Shown piece by piece: positions 26,410 through 35,012 of a DNA stretch of 64,000 nucleotides. Numbering within the stretch: position 1 is the stretch's first letter; each line of letters begins with the position of its first letter. The position numbers and the translations under genes were made by a program. The notes below the pieces were generated by a model, which had not been told where the DNA came from, searched no databases, and saw nothing but the letters and a program-made list of their open reading frames with translations. Source of the stretch: Arachnia rubra (GTDB lineage: Bacteria; Actinomycetota; Actinomycetes; Propionibacteriales; Propionibacteriaceae); contig NZ_AP024463.1 in NCBI RefSeq assembly GCF_019973735.1, positions 3,162,001 through 3,226,000 on the forward strand, in the 5' to 3' direction.

Positions 26410-27123
26410 TCACCGGGGCCGCGACGCGGCCGTCCGGTGCGCTTTCTCGGTGATCTCGTCGACGGGCAGCGGCCCCAGCTCCACCGTCATGCCGCGGCGT
26501 TCCAGGGCCTTGGCTATCAGGAAGTCCGCGATCCTCGGGTTGGCGGGCAGCACCGGGCCGTGCAGATAGGTGCCGATCACGTTGTGGTAACGCAGGCCCT
26601 CCTGCTGGTCCTCGCCATTGTTGCCGGCGCCGCGCAGCACCTTCCCCAGGGGCTCGCTGCCGGCGTCGACGTAGGTGCGGCCGGAATGGTTCTCGTACCC
26701 GACGACCTGGCCGAACTCCGGGGATTCGAGGGTGACGTTGCCGATGAGCCGGTCGGTGCTGGCGTGAGTGTCGAGGGGCAGGATGCCGGCTCCTTTGATG
26801 ACCTTCCCCTCGCCGGTGACGAAGGTGCGGCCAAGCAGCTGGTACATGCCGCAGATCAGCAGCATGGGCGCCCCACCCTCGACCAGCTCCCGCAGCGCGT
26901 CGATATGCCCCTGGAGGTCCTCCTGGATCTTGTCCTGCCCAGCGTCCTGGCCGCCGCCACCGAGGAAGATGTCACCGTCGAGGCCGGTGGGATCGCCAGG
27001 GTTGTGGTCGACGATCTCGGCGTCGACGCCCCGCCATTGGAGCCGCTTCTGGAGCACGCGCGCATTCCCCCAGTCGCCGTACAGGTTCATGTCGCGCGGG
27101 TAGAGCTGAACGATGCGGATCAT
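26410..27123 (-). CDS. gatD: Lipid II isoglutaminyl synthase, glutaminase subunit GatD
   Basis: This 237-residue class I glutamine amidotransferase starts at ATG 27123, overlapping the murT stop (ATGA). It begins MIRIVQLYPRDMNLYGDWGN, the GatD hallmark. The nucleophile Cys sits in LLICGMYQLLG, and the catalytic His in IGTYLHGPVLPANP. GatD with MurT converts the D-glutamate of lipid II to D-isoglutamine, using glutamine as ammonia donor, in the cytoplasm at the membrane. The frame is open further upstream, but that part is a shadow of murT. Confidence 0.93.
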   Translation of the reverse strand: MIRIVQLYPRDMNLYGDWGNARVLQKRLQWRGVDAEIVDHNPGDPTGLDGDIFLGGGGQDAGQDKIQEDLQGHIDALRELVEGGAPMLLICGMYQLLGRTFVTGEGKVIKGAGILPLDTHASTDRLIGNVTLESPEFGQVVGYENHSGRTYVDAGSEPLGKVLRGAGNNGEDQQEGLRYHNVIGTYLHGPVLPANPRIADFLIAKALERRGMTVELGPLPVDEITEKAHRTAASRPR

Positions 27124-28385
27124 GCCGCCTCCTGACCGAGAGCCAGGCCGGACATCAGCTTCCGAAGCGCGGTCATGGCGGTGTAGGTGGTGTAGATGCG
27201 CTTCGGCTTGCCCGGGTTGAGGGCGGCGAAACGGTCGAGGGCCCGCTGTAGGTCGGCCTCGACTCCACCGACGGGGACATCGTCGTAGGCCAGGCGCAGC
27301 GCCATCCCGTCGGCGCGGGTCCCGGTGACCAGGGCGACGGAGTCGAGCGGGGTGAAGTCGACGTCCCACAGCCAGCTGATGTCGCGGCCGTCGGCGTAGT
27401 TGTCGTTGATGGCGATCATGTTGTCGGCCTTGCCGTCGGCGAACGACAGCAACGACAGCCTGAAGCCGCTGGGATTCTTCACCAGCACCAGCTCCATCGG
27501 GGCGCCCTTGTAGGTGATGGTCTCACCACGCCCGAAGGCGGGCCGCACGTTCCCGAGGGCCGCCAGGAGTGTGTCCGTCGGTACCTTGTCGCCGACGATC
27601 TGCCGCACCAGCGTAAGGGCGGCGGCGGCGTTGATGAGGTTGTAGACGCCATTCAGCTTCATCTCGACGACGTGGTCCGCCCCGTCGATCTCGTAGGTGG
27701 CGCGGTGCCCGTCGATGGCCTTCAGCAGCACGTCGGCGCGGGCCTCGTGGTTGGCGCGGGCCTGACCGCCCTTGAGGGTGTCGTCGGTGGGCATCAGCGC
27801 CAGCAGCTCGTCGGTGGTGCCGAAGTAGACGGCCTGAGCCGTGGCCCGTTCCCGCAGCCGGTAGACGCGCGGGTCGTCGCGGTTGAGGACCACCCTGTCG
27901 GTGACAGCAGCGGCGTTCTTGGCGAGCATCTCGGCAGCGGTGTCGATCTCCCCGAAACGGTCGAGCTGGTCGCGCATCACATTGAGGAACAGGCTCATGC
28001 GTGGTTTCACCTGCCGGACGAAGTGCACGGCCCAGGCCTCGTCGAGTTCGAGGACGGCGATGTCTGCGTCGAGTTTGCCGCGCCAGTTGACCAGCGGCAG
28101 CAGCTCGGAGATCACGCCACGGGAGAAGTTGGAGCCGGTGCGGTTGGTGAACACCTTGTAGCCGACCGCCTGCAGCACCTCGGTCACCACCTTGGTGGTG
28201 GTGGTCTTGCCGTTGGTGCCGGAGACCAGGATGACCCCCTCCCGGAGGGGCTCCAGGGTGCGTTTGAGGTATCCGTGGTCCATTCTCTCGACCACCAGCC
28301 CGGGCAGGGCCGACCCGCTGCCTCGAAGCCGGGCCACTTGTTTGACGATTTTCCCGATCATCGTGCTGATGGTGTGACGAGGCAT
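27120..28385 (-). CDS. murT: Lipid II isoglutaminyl synthase, Mur-ligase subunit MurT
   Basis: This 421-residue Mur-ligase-like protein has the ATP loop GTNGKTTTTK (about residue 60), a central Mur-ligase domain (LELDEAWAVHF, NRDDPRVY) and the DUF1727 C-terminal domain (NDNYADGRDISWLWDVDF). It is cotranscribed with gatD. The sequence contains no Cys at all, so the four-Cys zinc ribbon described for Staphylococcus aureus MurT is missing. ATG 28385 was chosen over earlier in-frame starts because homologues begin near it. Confidence 0.92.
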   Translation of the reverse strand: MPRHTISTMIGKIVKQVARLRGSGSALPGLVVERMDHGYLKRTLEPLREGVILVSGTNGKTTTTKVVTEVLQAVGYKVFTNRTGSNFSRGVISELLPLVNWRGKLDADIAVLELDEAWAVHFVRQVKPRMSLFLNVMRDQLDRFGEIDTAAEMLAKNAAAVTDRVVLNRDDPRVYRLRERATAQAVYFGTTDELLALMPTDDTLKGGQARANHEARADVLLKAIDGHRATYEIDGADHVVEMKLNGVYNLINAAAALTLVRQIVGDKVPTDTLLAALGNVRPAFGRGETITYKGAPMELVLVKNPSGFRLSLLSFADGKADNMIAINDNYADGRDISWLWDVDFTPLDSVALVTGTRADGMALRLAYDDVPVGGVEADLQRALDRFAALNPGKPKRIYTTYTAMTALRKLMSGLALGQEAA

Positions 28386-28450
28386 GAGGGGAATCCTAGC
28401 CGCTCGGCGGAAGTCCCAAGCCCGGCGGTCACGGCCAGGAGACAGACGGC

Positions 28451-28481
28451 GGCGTGGCCAGGGACTCACCCCGGCCACGCC
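28451..28481. terminator. GC-rich hairpin upstream of murT
   Basis: Arms GGCGTGGCC/GGCCACGCC with a 13-nt loop lie between the stop of the coiled-coil-like gene (28530) and the murT start. On the minus strand it follows the 28530 stop, so it is a likely terminator for that gene. Confidence 0.5.
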
Positions 28482-28529
28482 ATCCTCCAGCTTTGCGGCT
28501 TTTCTCTAGGCCTTTGAATCTATGGTGAC

Positions 28530-28982
28530 TCACTCACCTTCAGGGTCATCGGAGGGTTCTTCAGGCTTTGGCGTCTCGGCCTGCTCGGTCCTGCGGCCGA
28601 CGACGTCGCGGCCCTTCTCGCTGAGCTCCCTGAAGCCGCGGTTGATCTCGTCGACGAACCGGTCCAGGTGGCTGCCCAGCTGTTCGAGGAACTCCCTGGC
28701 CCCCGGGGACTCGACGTCCGGGTGGGTCTTGGCGTACTCGGCGCGCTGCTCGTCGTAGAAGGCCTTTGCCCTCTCCCCGACGAGCCCGGCGAAACCTGCG
28801 ACGGCGTAGGCGGCGTCCGTCGCGAACTTGATGGTCGTCTCGCCGAGCCGCTCGGCGTTGGTCTTGCCCTGCCCGGCCTCACCGGGCACCACTTCTCCCT
28901 CCAGGGGCTCGGCCTGCCCAGGGCTGACCTGCTGGTCCTCGGGCCTTGGGGCTGCCTGGTCGTCGTGCTGTTCCTGGCTCAT
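28530..28982 (-). CDS. Acidic helical protein, unknown
   Basis: This 150-residue protein is called from ATG 28982 (GGAGG 6 nt upstream). It has low-complexity acidic ends and a central helical region (NAERLGETTIKFATDAAYAV, then ERAKAFYDEQ and FLEQLGSHLDRFVDEINRGF) that could form coiled coils. No signal peptide or strong membrane segment is present. Such proteins are common in actinobacteria without assigned function. Confidence 0.7.
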   Translation of the reverse strand: MSQEQHDDQAAPRPEDQQVSPGQAEPLEGEVVPGEAGQGKTNAERLGETTIKFATDAAYAVAGFAGLVGERAKAFYDEQRAEYAKTHPDVESPGAREFLEQLGSHLDRFVDEINRGFRELSEKGRDVVGRRTEQAETPKPEEPSDDPEGE

Positions 28983-29137
28983 TGCATCCTCCATATCCAT
29001 GCTGCGTCCACACTGCCTATTCCAGTGTGACCGTTGTAGGCCGCGGGACAAGGGGGCACCTCCCTGACTCGCCCCTGTCTCGAAAGACCTCACGGACAAG
29101 GGACCACCCGGCTCTGGGCTCTAGGAGTCACGCGCCA

Positions 29138-29171
29138 ACTGGTGGTGGGGCCAGATGGCCCCACCACCAGT
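29138..29171. terminator. Strong hairpin after the NlpC/P60 gene
   Basis: Arms ACTGGTGGTGGGGCC and its complement pair perfectly over 15 bases with a 4-nt loop. It begins about 25 bases after the minus-strand stop at 29196, so it probably ends that transcript. Confidence 0.65.
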
Positions 29172-29195
29172 GAGATTACGCGCCGCGGGAAAGAG

Positions 29196-30065
29196 TCAGA
29201 ACTTCCCCTCGTTGAGTGCCTTCTGCAGCGCCATGATCGAGGAGGACTGTTCTGAGAGAACGCCGTCCTGCGTGGTTCCGAAGTGGGCCTGTATGGCGGT
29301 GATGGTGCCTGGGCCGATCAGCCCATCAGCGGCAGCGCCGACTTTCGCCTGCAGTTTGCTGATCACGTCAGCCCCCATGGCCTGACTGTCGGAAACCCAC
29401 TGCCATCCAGTGGTCAAACCAGGGTTCTGTTTCTTCCATGACTCGGGCTGGCCTGGAACCAGTCCATCAGCCGTGAGCCCGAGCGTCTCCTGGAGTTTCT
29501 GGGTGGTCGCGCTCCCCCAGTAACCATCGACGACCAAAGAACCATCCGAGGCAACACCGCCGCTGCTACCAGTATCACTAGGTGCACCACTGTAATCGAG
29601 CCCCGGGACAAGACCACCGTCAGTCCATCCTGGGTCATTATTGTAAATTCCTACCGGATAGCCATAATTACGTGCCTCACAGTAAGTTCCATCACCACAG
29701 GAAATCCCGATGTGCCCAGGCATGTACATGATGGCTCCCGGAGTGGCCCTGGCCTCTTCAAGCCCAGCGCTCAAACAGGCATTGATCTGTTCCCCAGAGA
29801 CGCGCGGGAAGGAGATCCGAAGCTGGGAAAGCGACCACTGGACCAGCCCAGAGCAGTCAAAGCTAGACGGCCCAGCTTCACCCCAGATGAACGGGCATCC
29901 TGTCTTACTCTCCGCCATTTGGAGGAAATCTGCCCCTGAGGGCGATGCGGCAGCCGGAGTCGCTCCAGCGAGGTTGAGAGCTCCCAAGACTCCCATCGCA
30001 GGAGCACCAATGACGAGAGTGGATAGAATACTCCTGCGGGACATTTGCGATTGCACGATTCTCAT
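29196..30065 (-). CDS. Tat-exported NlpC/P60 peptidoglycan hydrolase with binding repeats
   Basis: This 289-residue secreted enzyme starts at ATG 30065 (AAGGAAG upstream). The Tat signal is MSRRSILSTLVIGAPAMGVL. The NlpC/P60-like cysteine peptidase domain (about 45-160) shows the nucleophile in FDCSGLVQWSL and the His in MPGHIGISCGDG; it should cut stem peptides of peptidoglycan. The C-terminal half has two wall-binding repeats, DGYWGSATTQKLQETLGL and DGLIGPGTITAIQAHFG. A conserved upstream element (30148-30173) is shared with the amidase gene. Confidence 0.85.
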   Translation of the reverse strand: MRIVQSQMSRRSILSTLVIGAPAMGVLGALNLAGATPAAASPSGADFLQMAESKTGCPFIWGEAGPSSFDCSGLVQWSLSQLRISFPRVSGEQINACLSAGLEEARATPGAIMYMPGHIGISCGDGTYCEARNYGYPVGIYNNDPGWTDGGLVPGLDYSGAPSDTGSSGGVASDGSLVVDGYWGSATTQKLQETLGLTADGLVPGQPESWKKQNPGLTTGWQWVSDSQAMGADVISKLQAKVGAAADGLIGPGTITAIQAHFGTTQDGVLSEQSSSIMALQKALNEGKF

Positions 30066-30715
30066 TAACACTTCCTTGTCCGTTAAATGACCCATGGCCG
30101 CTGGACTCTTCCCCGTACAGACCGACCCCCTGTACGGCACCGAATCTCACGACGCTTTTGCGAGCCTAACACCAGGGAAAGTCATTCTCTAAGGAAGCTT
30201 CAGGATTCAGCAATCCGATGCCTCGGAGGCAAGCACGACGCTCGACATCACTAGGCACCGCCCATCTATCTGGAACCCAGTCTTGACCTGTAATGGCCTG
30301 GCAGGGCTTCTCACATACGACCCGGCCGGCCACCTGCGTCCGTCACCCCAGACAGACCACCACGATGCAACGGACCAGTCCCCCGTCGAGAACTTGCGTC
30401 ACCATATGAGGCGCCGGGTCGCCTGACCAAGCTTTCATCGCCAGCTTCCATCTTCCGCTTCTTGGAACCTCGCGTTCCAGTGTCACCGCCAGCTCCCGAT
30501 GACACCAGAGGCCTTCCCCCTGACTCTCCGGAACACCCCCAGAGGCGGCGGATCAGATGAAGCAGATGCGGTCGCGGTCACGTCGTGAGGCCCGTTCCCC
30601 TTGGAGCTCACGCGCCGCGGCAGCTGATCAGGCGACCCGGCTAGGGGCAAGTGCTGGTCTCGTCTTCCAGCCTCACCCCAGCCAATCAAGAGACACTAAC
30701 CACAGGCAGCGCCTC
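30066..30715. other. 650-base intergenic region
   Basis: This gap lies between the NlpC/P60 start and the amidase stop. The part near the NlpC gene holds a candidate promoter element. I see no convincing gene in the rest; short frames near 30311-30689 on the minus strand have no recognisable content. Confidence 0.5.
30148..30173 (-). promoter_or_regulatory. Shared upstream element, copy 1
   Basis: On the plus strand it reads CACGACG, five variable bases, GCGAGC, one base, TAACACC. The identical layout occurs upstream of the amidase gene. Read towards the gene, the TTAGGCT part could be a -10 box. It lies 83 bases before the NlpC/P60 start. Confidence 0.5.
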
Positions 30716-31687
30716 CTAGAACTTCCCGGAGTTCAATGCCTTCTGCATCTCCTTGATGCAGTCGGATCTCTCCGGAAAGGTTCCATCCAGGGTGGTTCCG
30801 TAATGCTGTTGCATCGCTCGGATCGTCTCTGGGCTGATCAGCCCATCCACCGCCACCCCCATTCTCTGTTGAATTGCGCGAATCACCGCCGAACCCGACG
30901 CGGCGTCACTGGGTACCCATTCCCAGCCGCTGACCAGCCCCGGATTCGTGGCCTTCCATGCTTGGTTCTGGCCCGAGACCACCCCATCGACGGGAGTGGC
31001 GGACAGCTCCTGCAGCCGCCGAGTGGTTGTCGATCCCCAGTAACCGTCCACGGTCAGTATCCCCTGGCCGCTTTCGGCCTTGGGAGTCGACGGCAGGGAA
31101 GAGGACCCGGCCGCCAGGACCTTCAACTCCGGGATCTTGTCCATATAGGTACCCGGACAGTCGGTCGAGGAGAACGCCTTGTGCGGCTCCAGCCACAGCG
31201 CCCCGTAGCGGCTGCGAAGCCTCGTGACCAGGTCACGGACCCGGTCCACGGTGGCGTCATCCATCTCAGGCCGGCATTCAATGCCCACGCTCTGGGCGTT
31301 GATGTCGTAGACACCCGCGTGGAAGGCAGTGTCATCCAGGCTGACGAGCTGGGTGACCCGATCGCCGCTGACCACATAGTGGGCGGAGGACCAGATAGTG
31401 TTCGACCCGGCCAGGTGGTCCACGACCTGCTGGTGTGACTGGCCACTGGGCTCACCCCACCAGTGGATGACGATCCCGGTGAGCTTTGTGGCCTCACCGG
31501 AGCTGAGGCTGCGTCCCGGCGCATAGTGGACAGCCTGCTGGAAGTCGTCCGCGAAATCCGCGGCATGCGCTGGGACGGTGCCCACCGCCGGGAGCCCGGC
31601 TCCTACCAGTCCCAGCATCGAGCCGGATCGCAGGACCGCACGGCGAGTCACCCGGTGGCCGGCGGACCGCGGTGTGACCAGATTCAT
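30716..31687 (-). CDS. Tat-exported N-acetylmuramoyl-L-alanine amidase with binding repeats
   Basis: This 323-residue secreted enzyme is called from ATG 31687 (AAGGAG upstream). It has a twin-arginine signal (TRRAVLRSGSMLGLVGAG). The amidase_2/PGRP domain (about 60-190) has the zinc ligands in IVIHWWGEPSG, in FHAGVYDINAQSVGIE, and in SSTDCPGTYM, where the usual His before the catalytic centre has become Thr-Asp-Cys. Two C-terminal repeats follow (DGYWGSTTTRRLQE, DGLISPETIRAMQQHYG). It should cleave the MurNAc-L-Ala bond. Confidence 0.83.
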   Translation of the reverse strand: MNLVTPRSAGHRVTRRAVLRSGSMLGLVGAGLPAVGTVPAHAADFADDFQQAVHYAPGRSLSSGEATKLTGIVIHWWGEPSGQSHQQVVDHLAGSNTIWSSAHYVVSGDRVTQLVSLDDTAFHAGVYDINAQSVGIECRPEMDDATVDRVRDLVTRLRSRYGALWLEPHKAFSSTDCPGTYMDKIPELKVLAAGSSSLPSTPKAESGQGILTVDGYWGSTTTRRLQELSATPVDGVVSGQNQAWKATNPGLVSGWEWVPSDAASGSAVIRAIQQRMGVAVDGLISPETIRAMQQHYGTTLDGTFPERSDCIKEMQKALNSGKF

Positions 31688-32158
31688 GTTTTCCCAACTC
31701 CTTCCAGCTGAAACGGGCTTGAGGCTCAAACCGAAGCTTCACGACGATGCGGCGAGCGTAACACCCAGGATGGAGTTCCTAAAAGATTCTCAGACTTCCA
31801 TAAGGGGGTAATGGATTCTGTTCAACCTGATTTCAGAAGCACAGAAAACGATCATCGAACGAGCCCTCCGGGAAACAGAAACGAAGCAAGAGAGCACATT
31901 AAAATGGCTCTGACTATGGGTTTTACATGATTCACGGCAGGGCTGCACCAGGCGCCAGGAGGGCAGACAGACCACATCCCACGCCGGGGCAATCAGCAGC
32001 CCAGAGGGGATCTAGCCAACCAAAAGTACGACAGGTGACCTTATTTGCGCCGCTAGCTGAGGATTAACTGAGAGCAATCTGAGATACCCCGCCGTCACCC
32101 AGACACTGGCTCTCCGGCCAGCGATGACGGTGCCCACGGAAATCCCAGGCAGCAGGGA
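31688..32158. other. 471-base intergenic region
   Basis: This gap lies between the amidase start and the NUDIX stop. It holds the second shared upstream element (31740-31765). A nested inverted repeat (CCGTCA/TGACGG around CTGGC/GCCAG) at 32092-32130 may terminate the NUDIX transcript. Nothing else was seen. Confidence 0.5.
31740..31765 (-). promoter_or_regulatory. Shared upstream element, copy 2
   Basis: It matches the element upstream of the NlpC/P60 gene with the same spacing (CACGACG, N5, GCGAGC, N, TAACACC). It lies 53 bases before the amidase start. A GAAGCTTC palindrome is next to it, and another lies near copy 1. Confidence 0.5.
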
Positions 32159-32641
32159 TCAGGGACTCCGCGTGACCGCGACCCCGCCGGCCACCACTGA
32201 GCCGTCGCGGTAGGGGATGACGGCGTGGAACTGGGGGCCGTCGTCGAAGACCAGGGGCAGGAAGTGACGGTCGCCCTCCCACATGGGCAGCTCGCCGATC
32301 TCAGCCACGGGCACCCAGCGCAGCGGCCCGTCCTCGTTGCGCTCGGGCGGGGTGCCGTCGAAGTCGTCGACGAGGAACACCAGGCCGAACCAGTCGCTTC
32401 CGTCCGACCCGAACCCTGGCCAGGAGACGGTGCCCCGCAGCCGCAGCGACGTCGCCTCGATCCCAGCCTCCTCGCGGAGTTCCCGCTTCAGGCAGGTGAC
32501 GGCGTCCTCGCCTGGCTCCAGCTTGCCGCCGAGGCCGTTCCACTTGCCCTGATGGTCGTCGCCGTGGCGCTGCCGGTGCACGAGCAGCACCCGGCCGTCG
32601 CGCACGACATAGCCGAGTGTGCCGATGATGGCCCGGAGCAT
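32159..32641 (-). CDS. NUDIX hydrolase (MutT-like)
   Basis: This 160-residue enzyme carries the NUDIX box GGKLEPGEDAVTCLKRELRE followed by EAGI (residues 38-61), which binds Mg2+ and cleaves nucleoside diphosphate-X substrates. Residues WNGLGGK are typical of MutT/8-oxo-dGTP sanitising members. It starts 8 bases after the ilvE stop, so the two are probably cotranscribed. The exact substrate is unknown. Confidence 0.9.
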   Translation of the reverse strand: MLRAIIGTLGYVVRDGRVLLVHRQRHGDDHQGKWNGLGGKLEPGEDAVTCLKRELREEAGIEATSLRLRGTVSWPGFGSDGSDWFGLVFLVDDFDGTPPERNEDGPLRWVPVAEIGELPMWEGDRHFLPLVFDDGPQFHAVIPYRDGSVVAGGVAVTRSP

Positions 32642-32649
32642 CTCGGGCC

Positions 32650-33726
32650 TCAGGCCACGCGATGCATCCAGCCGTGCCGGTCCTCGGCGCGGCCGTACTG
32701 GATGTCGAGGAGGTGAGCGCGCAGCCTGCCGGTCTTCTCGCCGGGCTCCCCGTCGCCCACGACCTGCGCCCCATGCTCGGGGGAGTCGAAGCCGGTGATC
32801 GGGGTGATCACGGCGGCCGTGCCGCAGGCGAAGGTCTCCGTCACCTGGCCCGACGCAATCCCGTCACGCAGCTCGTCGATGGAGATGGGACGCTCGACGG
32901 CCTCCAGCCCGTGCTCGCCAGCGAGGGTGAGCAGCGAGTCGCGGGTGATGCCGTCCAGGATCGATCCGAGAGCGGGTGTGACGAGCTGCCCGCCAGCCGT
33001 GATCATCATGAAGTTCATGGTCCCGCACTCCTCAAGCCACCGGTGCTCTGCGCCGTCCAGGTAGAGCACCTGGCCGCAGCCATGGGCAGCGGCCTCGTTG
33101 GCGGCCGCGAGACTGGCGGCGTAGTTGCCGCCGCACTTGGCGGTGCCGGTGCCGCCGGGAGCAGCCCGCGTGTAGTTGGGCGTGACCCACAGCTTCACGG
33201 GGGCCGGATAGTAGGCGCCCACGGGCGAGGCGATCAGGCCGTAGCGGTAGTTCTTGGCCTCACGTACCCCGAGATAGGGCTCGTTGGCGATCTCGAAAGG
33301 CCGCAGGTACATGCTGCGCTCGCCGTCGGGCAGCGGGACCCAGGCCTGCTCCAGGGCCACCAGCTCGTCGAGAGCGGCCAGGAACAGCTCCTGGGGCAGC
33401 GGCGCCATCTCAAGCCGCTCCGCGGAAGCGGCGAACCGCGTCGCGTTCCTCTCGGGACGGAACAGCCACACCGACCCATCGGCGTGACGGTAGGCCTTCA
33501 GTCCCTCGAAGATCTCCTGGCCGTAGTGGAACACCGCAGCCGCCGGGTGCAGCTGCCAGTCGCCGGTGGGGATGATGCGGGCGTCATGCCACCCCATGCC
33601 CTCGGTGTAGTCGGCGACGGCCATGTGGTCGGCGAAGAACTTCCCGAACACCGGATCCGCCACGATGGCGGCGCGCTCGGCCTCGGGCGTCGGATGGTCG
33701 GTGCGGTGAAGTTCAAACAGTGGCAT
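32650..33726 (-). CDS. ilvE: Branched-chain amino acid aminotransferase
   Basis: This 358-residue class IV PLP enzyme transfers amino groups between glutamate and the keto acids of Leu, Ile and Val. The PLP Lys lies in TGTAKCGGNYAASL (about residue 198). Other family features are FHYGQEIFEGLKAYRHADG, SMYLRPFEIANEPYLGV and EECGTMNFMMI. No Shine-Dalgarno precedes ATG 33726, but TAGTCT lies 6 nt upstream, suggesting leaderless translation. Length is normal for actinobacterial IlvE. Confidence 0.95.
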   Translation of the reverse strand: MPLFELHRTDHPTPEAERAAIVADPVFGKFFADHMAVADYTEGMGWHDARIIPTGDWQLHPAAAVFHYGQEIFEGLKAYRHADGSVWLFRPERNATRFAASAERLEMAPLPQELFLAALDELVALEQAWVPLPDGERSMYLRPFEIANEPYLGVREAKNYRYGLIASPVGAYYPAPVKLWVTPNYTRAAPGGTGTAKCGGNYAASLAAANEAAAHGCGQVLYLDGAEHRWLEECGTMNFMMITAGGQLVTPALGSILDGITRDSLLTLAGEHGLEAVERPISIDELRDGIASGQVTETFACGTAAVITPITGFDSPEHGAQVVGDGEPGEKTGRLRAHLLDIQYGRAEDRHGWMHRVA

Positions 33727-33985
33727 GTGCGCAGACTAGTCGACGAAACGTCGCCCAGGACGCCATGACCACCGGCCGGCGGTCATTCCGGTAGCAGGTC
33801 CCGCAGACTCCGGCGGGCGGGAACCTCCGGCGGCCAGTGGGAGTTAGATAGGAGTTAGTAACGTGAGAGGAAGGAGCTATTAACGTAAGGGGATACACCA
33901 GGGTTCACCCCGACTCTCCCCCGAACTTGACTTCCTGAGAATCCTGAGAGACCCTTTCCGAGTCCATAACCACACAGGAGATGCA
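33727..33985. other. Divergent promoter region of ilvE and the metallopeptidase gene
   Basis: It holds direct repeats: GAGTTAG twice, and TAACGTGAG/TAACGTAAG, at about 33840-33895. These may be activator or repressor sites for the plus-strand secreted protein. AGGAG sits 5 bases before its ATG. Confidence 0.4.
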
Positions 33986-34813
33986 ATGCGCAAACTCATG
34001 ACCTGGCTCACCGCCGCCGCGGTAGCCGTCGCAGGAGTTGCCATAGCCGCATCAGCCACAGCCCAGGGTGAGAAGCCAGAGGTCGGGCCGTCGGTGGTGG
34101 GCATCCATGCGCCGTGTCCCGTCGCGCATCCCTGGCCGGGCGACGACGTCCCGGTCTCCAAGATCACCAGCCAGCTCAGCGAGACCTTCGGTCTGACCAC
34201 CGTCGGTGACGGCTGGACCGACGCGAACCGCACCCAGATCCGCGTCGTGTGGCAGGCCCTCGACTCCGTCTCCTGCACCGAGTTCCTGCCTAGCCTGAAG
34301 TCCAAGGTCAACGGGACCATCGGCATCAACGCCGGCCCGATCAGCGGATTCGCCTGGGGCGACTGGTCGCTGACGAAACCCGGCTACCTCACCTTCGACT
34401 TCACCAAGTGGAAAGAGGCCATCGACCTCGGCGACATCGGTCGGCTGTCGCGCGTCACCATCCACGAGTTCACGCACATCTTCAACGCCGACCGCGACTC
34501 GAACCCCAAGTACTGGAGCGACTTCCAGGCCCTCGCAGCCAAGCAGGGAGTCTTCAGCCACTACGCGGGCAGCAACAATCTTGAGACCCTGCCCGAGGTG
34601 GTGGGCTATTACGTCGCCCGCTGCGCCAAGGACAACCCCTACGACAGCGGCAAGTTCAACGGCTACTACGAGTGGGTGAAGGAAACCATCTTCGCTGGCC
34701 GCGAGTTCGGGCCGGCCCCAGGTACCAAGGCCACCTGCGACGTGACGCAGGAGCAGATCCCAACCCCCAGCCCCTCCGTCCCGGACTGGGTCCGCGCCCT
34801 CAGCGGCGACTGA
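33986..34813 (+). CDS. Secreted zinc-metallopeptidase-like protein (HEFTH)
   Basis: This 275-residue exported protein has a Sec signal (residues 4-26, ends near ATA). The mature part holds TIHEFTHIFNADRD (about residues 157-170), the HExxH zinc motif, with a Glu about 35 residues later in NNLETLPEVVGYY as a candidate third ligand. The C terminus is Pro/Ser-rich. AGGAG lies 5 nt upstream of ATG. No named peptidase family was recognised, so enzyme activity is likely but not proven. Confidence 0.75.
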   Translation: MRKLMTWLTAAAVAVAGVAIAASATAQGEKPEVGPSVVGIHAPCPVAHPWPGDDVPVSKITSQLSETFGLTTVGDGWTDANRTQIRVVWQALDSVSCTEFLPSLKSKVNGTIGINAGPISGFAWGDWSLTKPGYLTFDFTKWKEAIDLGDIGRLSRVTIHEFTHIFNADRDSNPKYWSDFQALAAKQGVFSHYAGSNNLETLPEVVGYYVARCAKDNPYDSGKFNGYYEWVKETIFAGREFGPAPGTKATCDVTQEQIPTPSPSVPDWVRALSGD

Positions 34814-35012
34814 CAGCCTCGCCGGTCGGTCAGACCTCCTCCTCGCAGCCGCGCATCTTCCCGTGGCCGTGCACGCCTCATCACGGAACCCCGCCAGCGC
34901 GGCGTACCGCCACCGCGTGCCACACAGGTCCCGCATGACTCCTTGAGCGTTTCAGCTGCATCTGCCAGAGCCTCTACACTTTCCGCGAGCACAGCGGACA
35001 AGGAGTACACAG

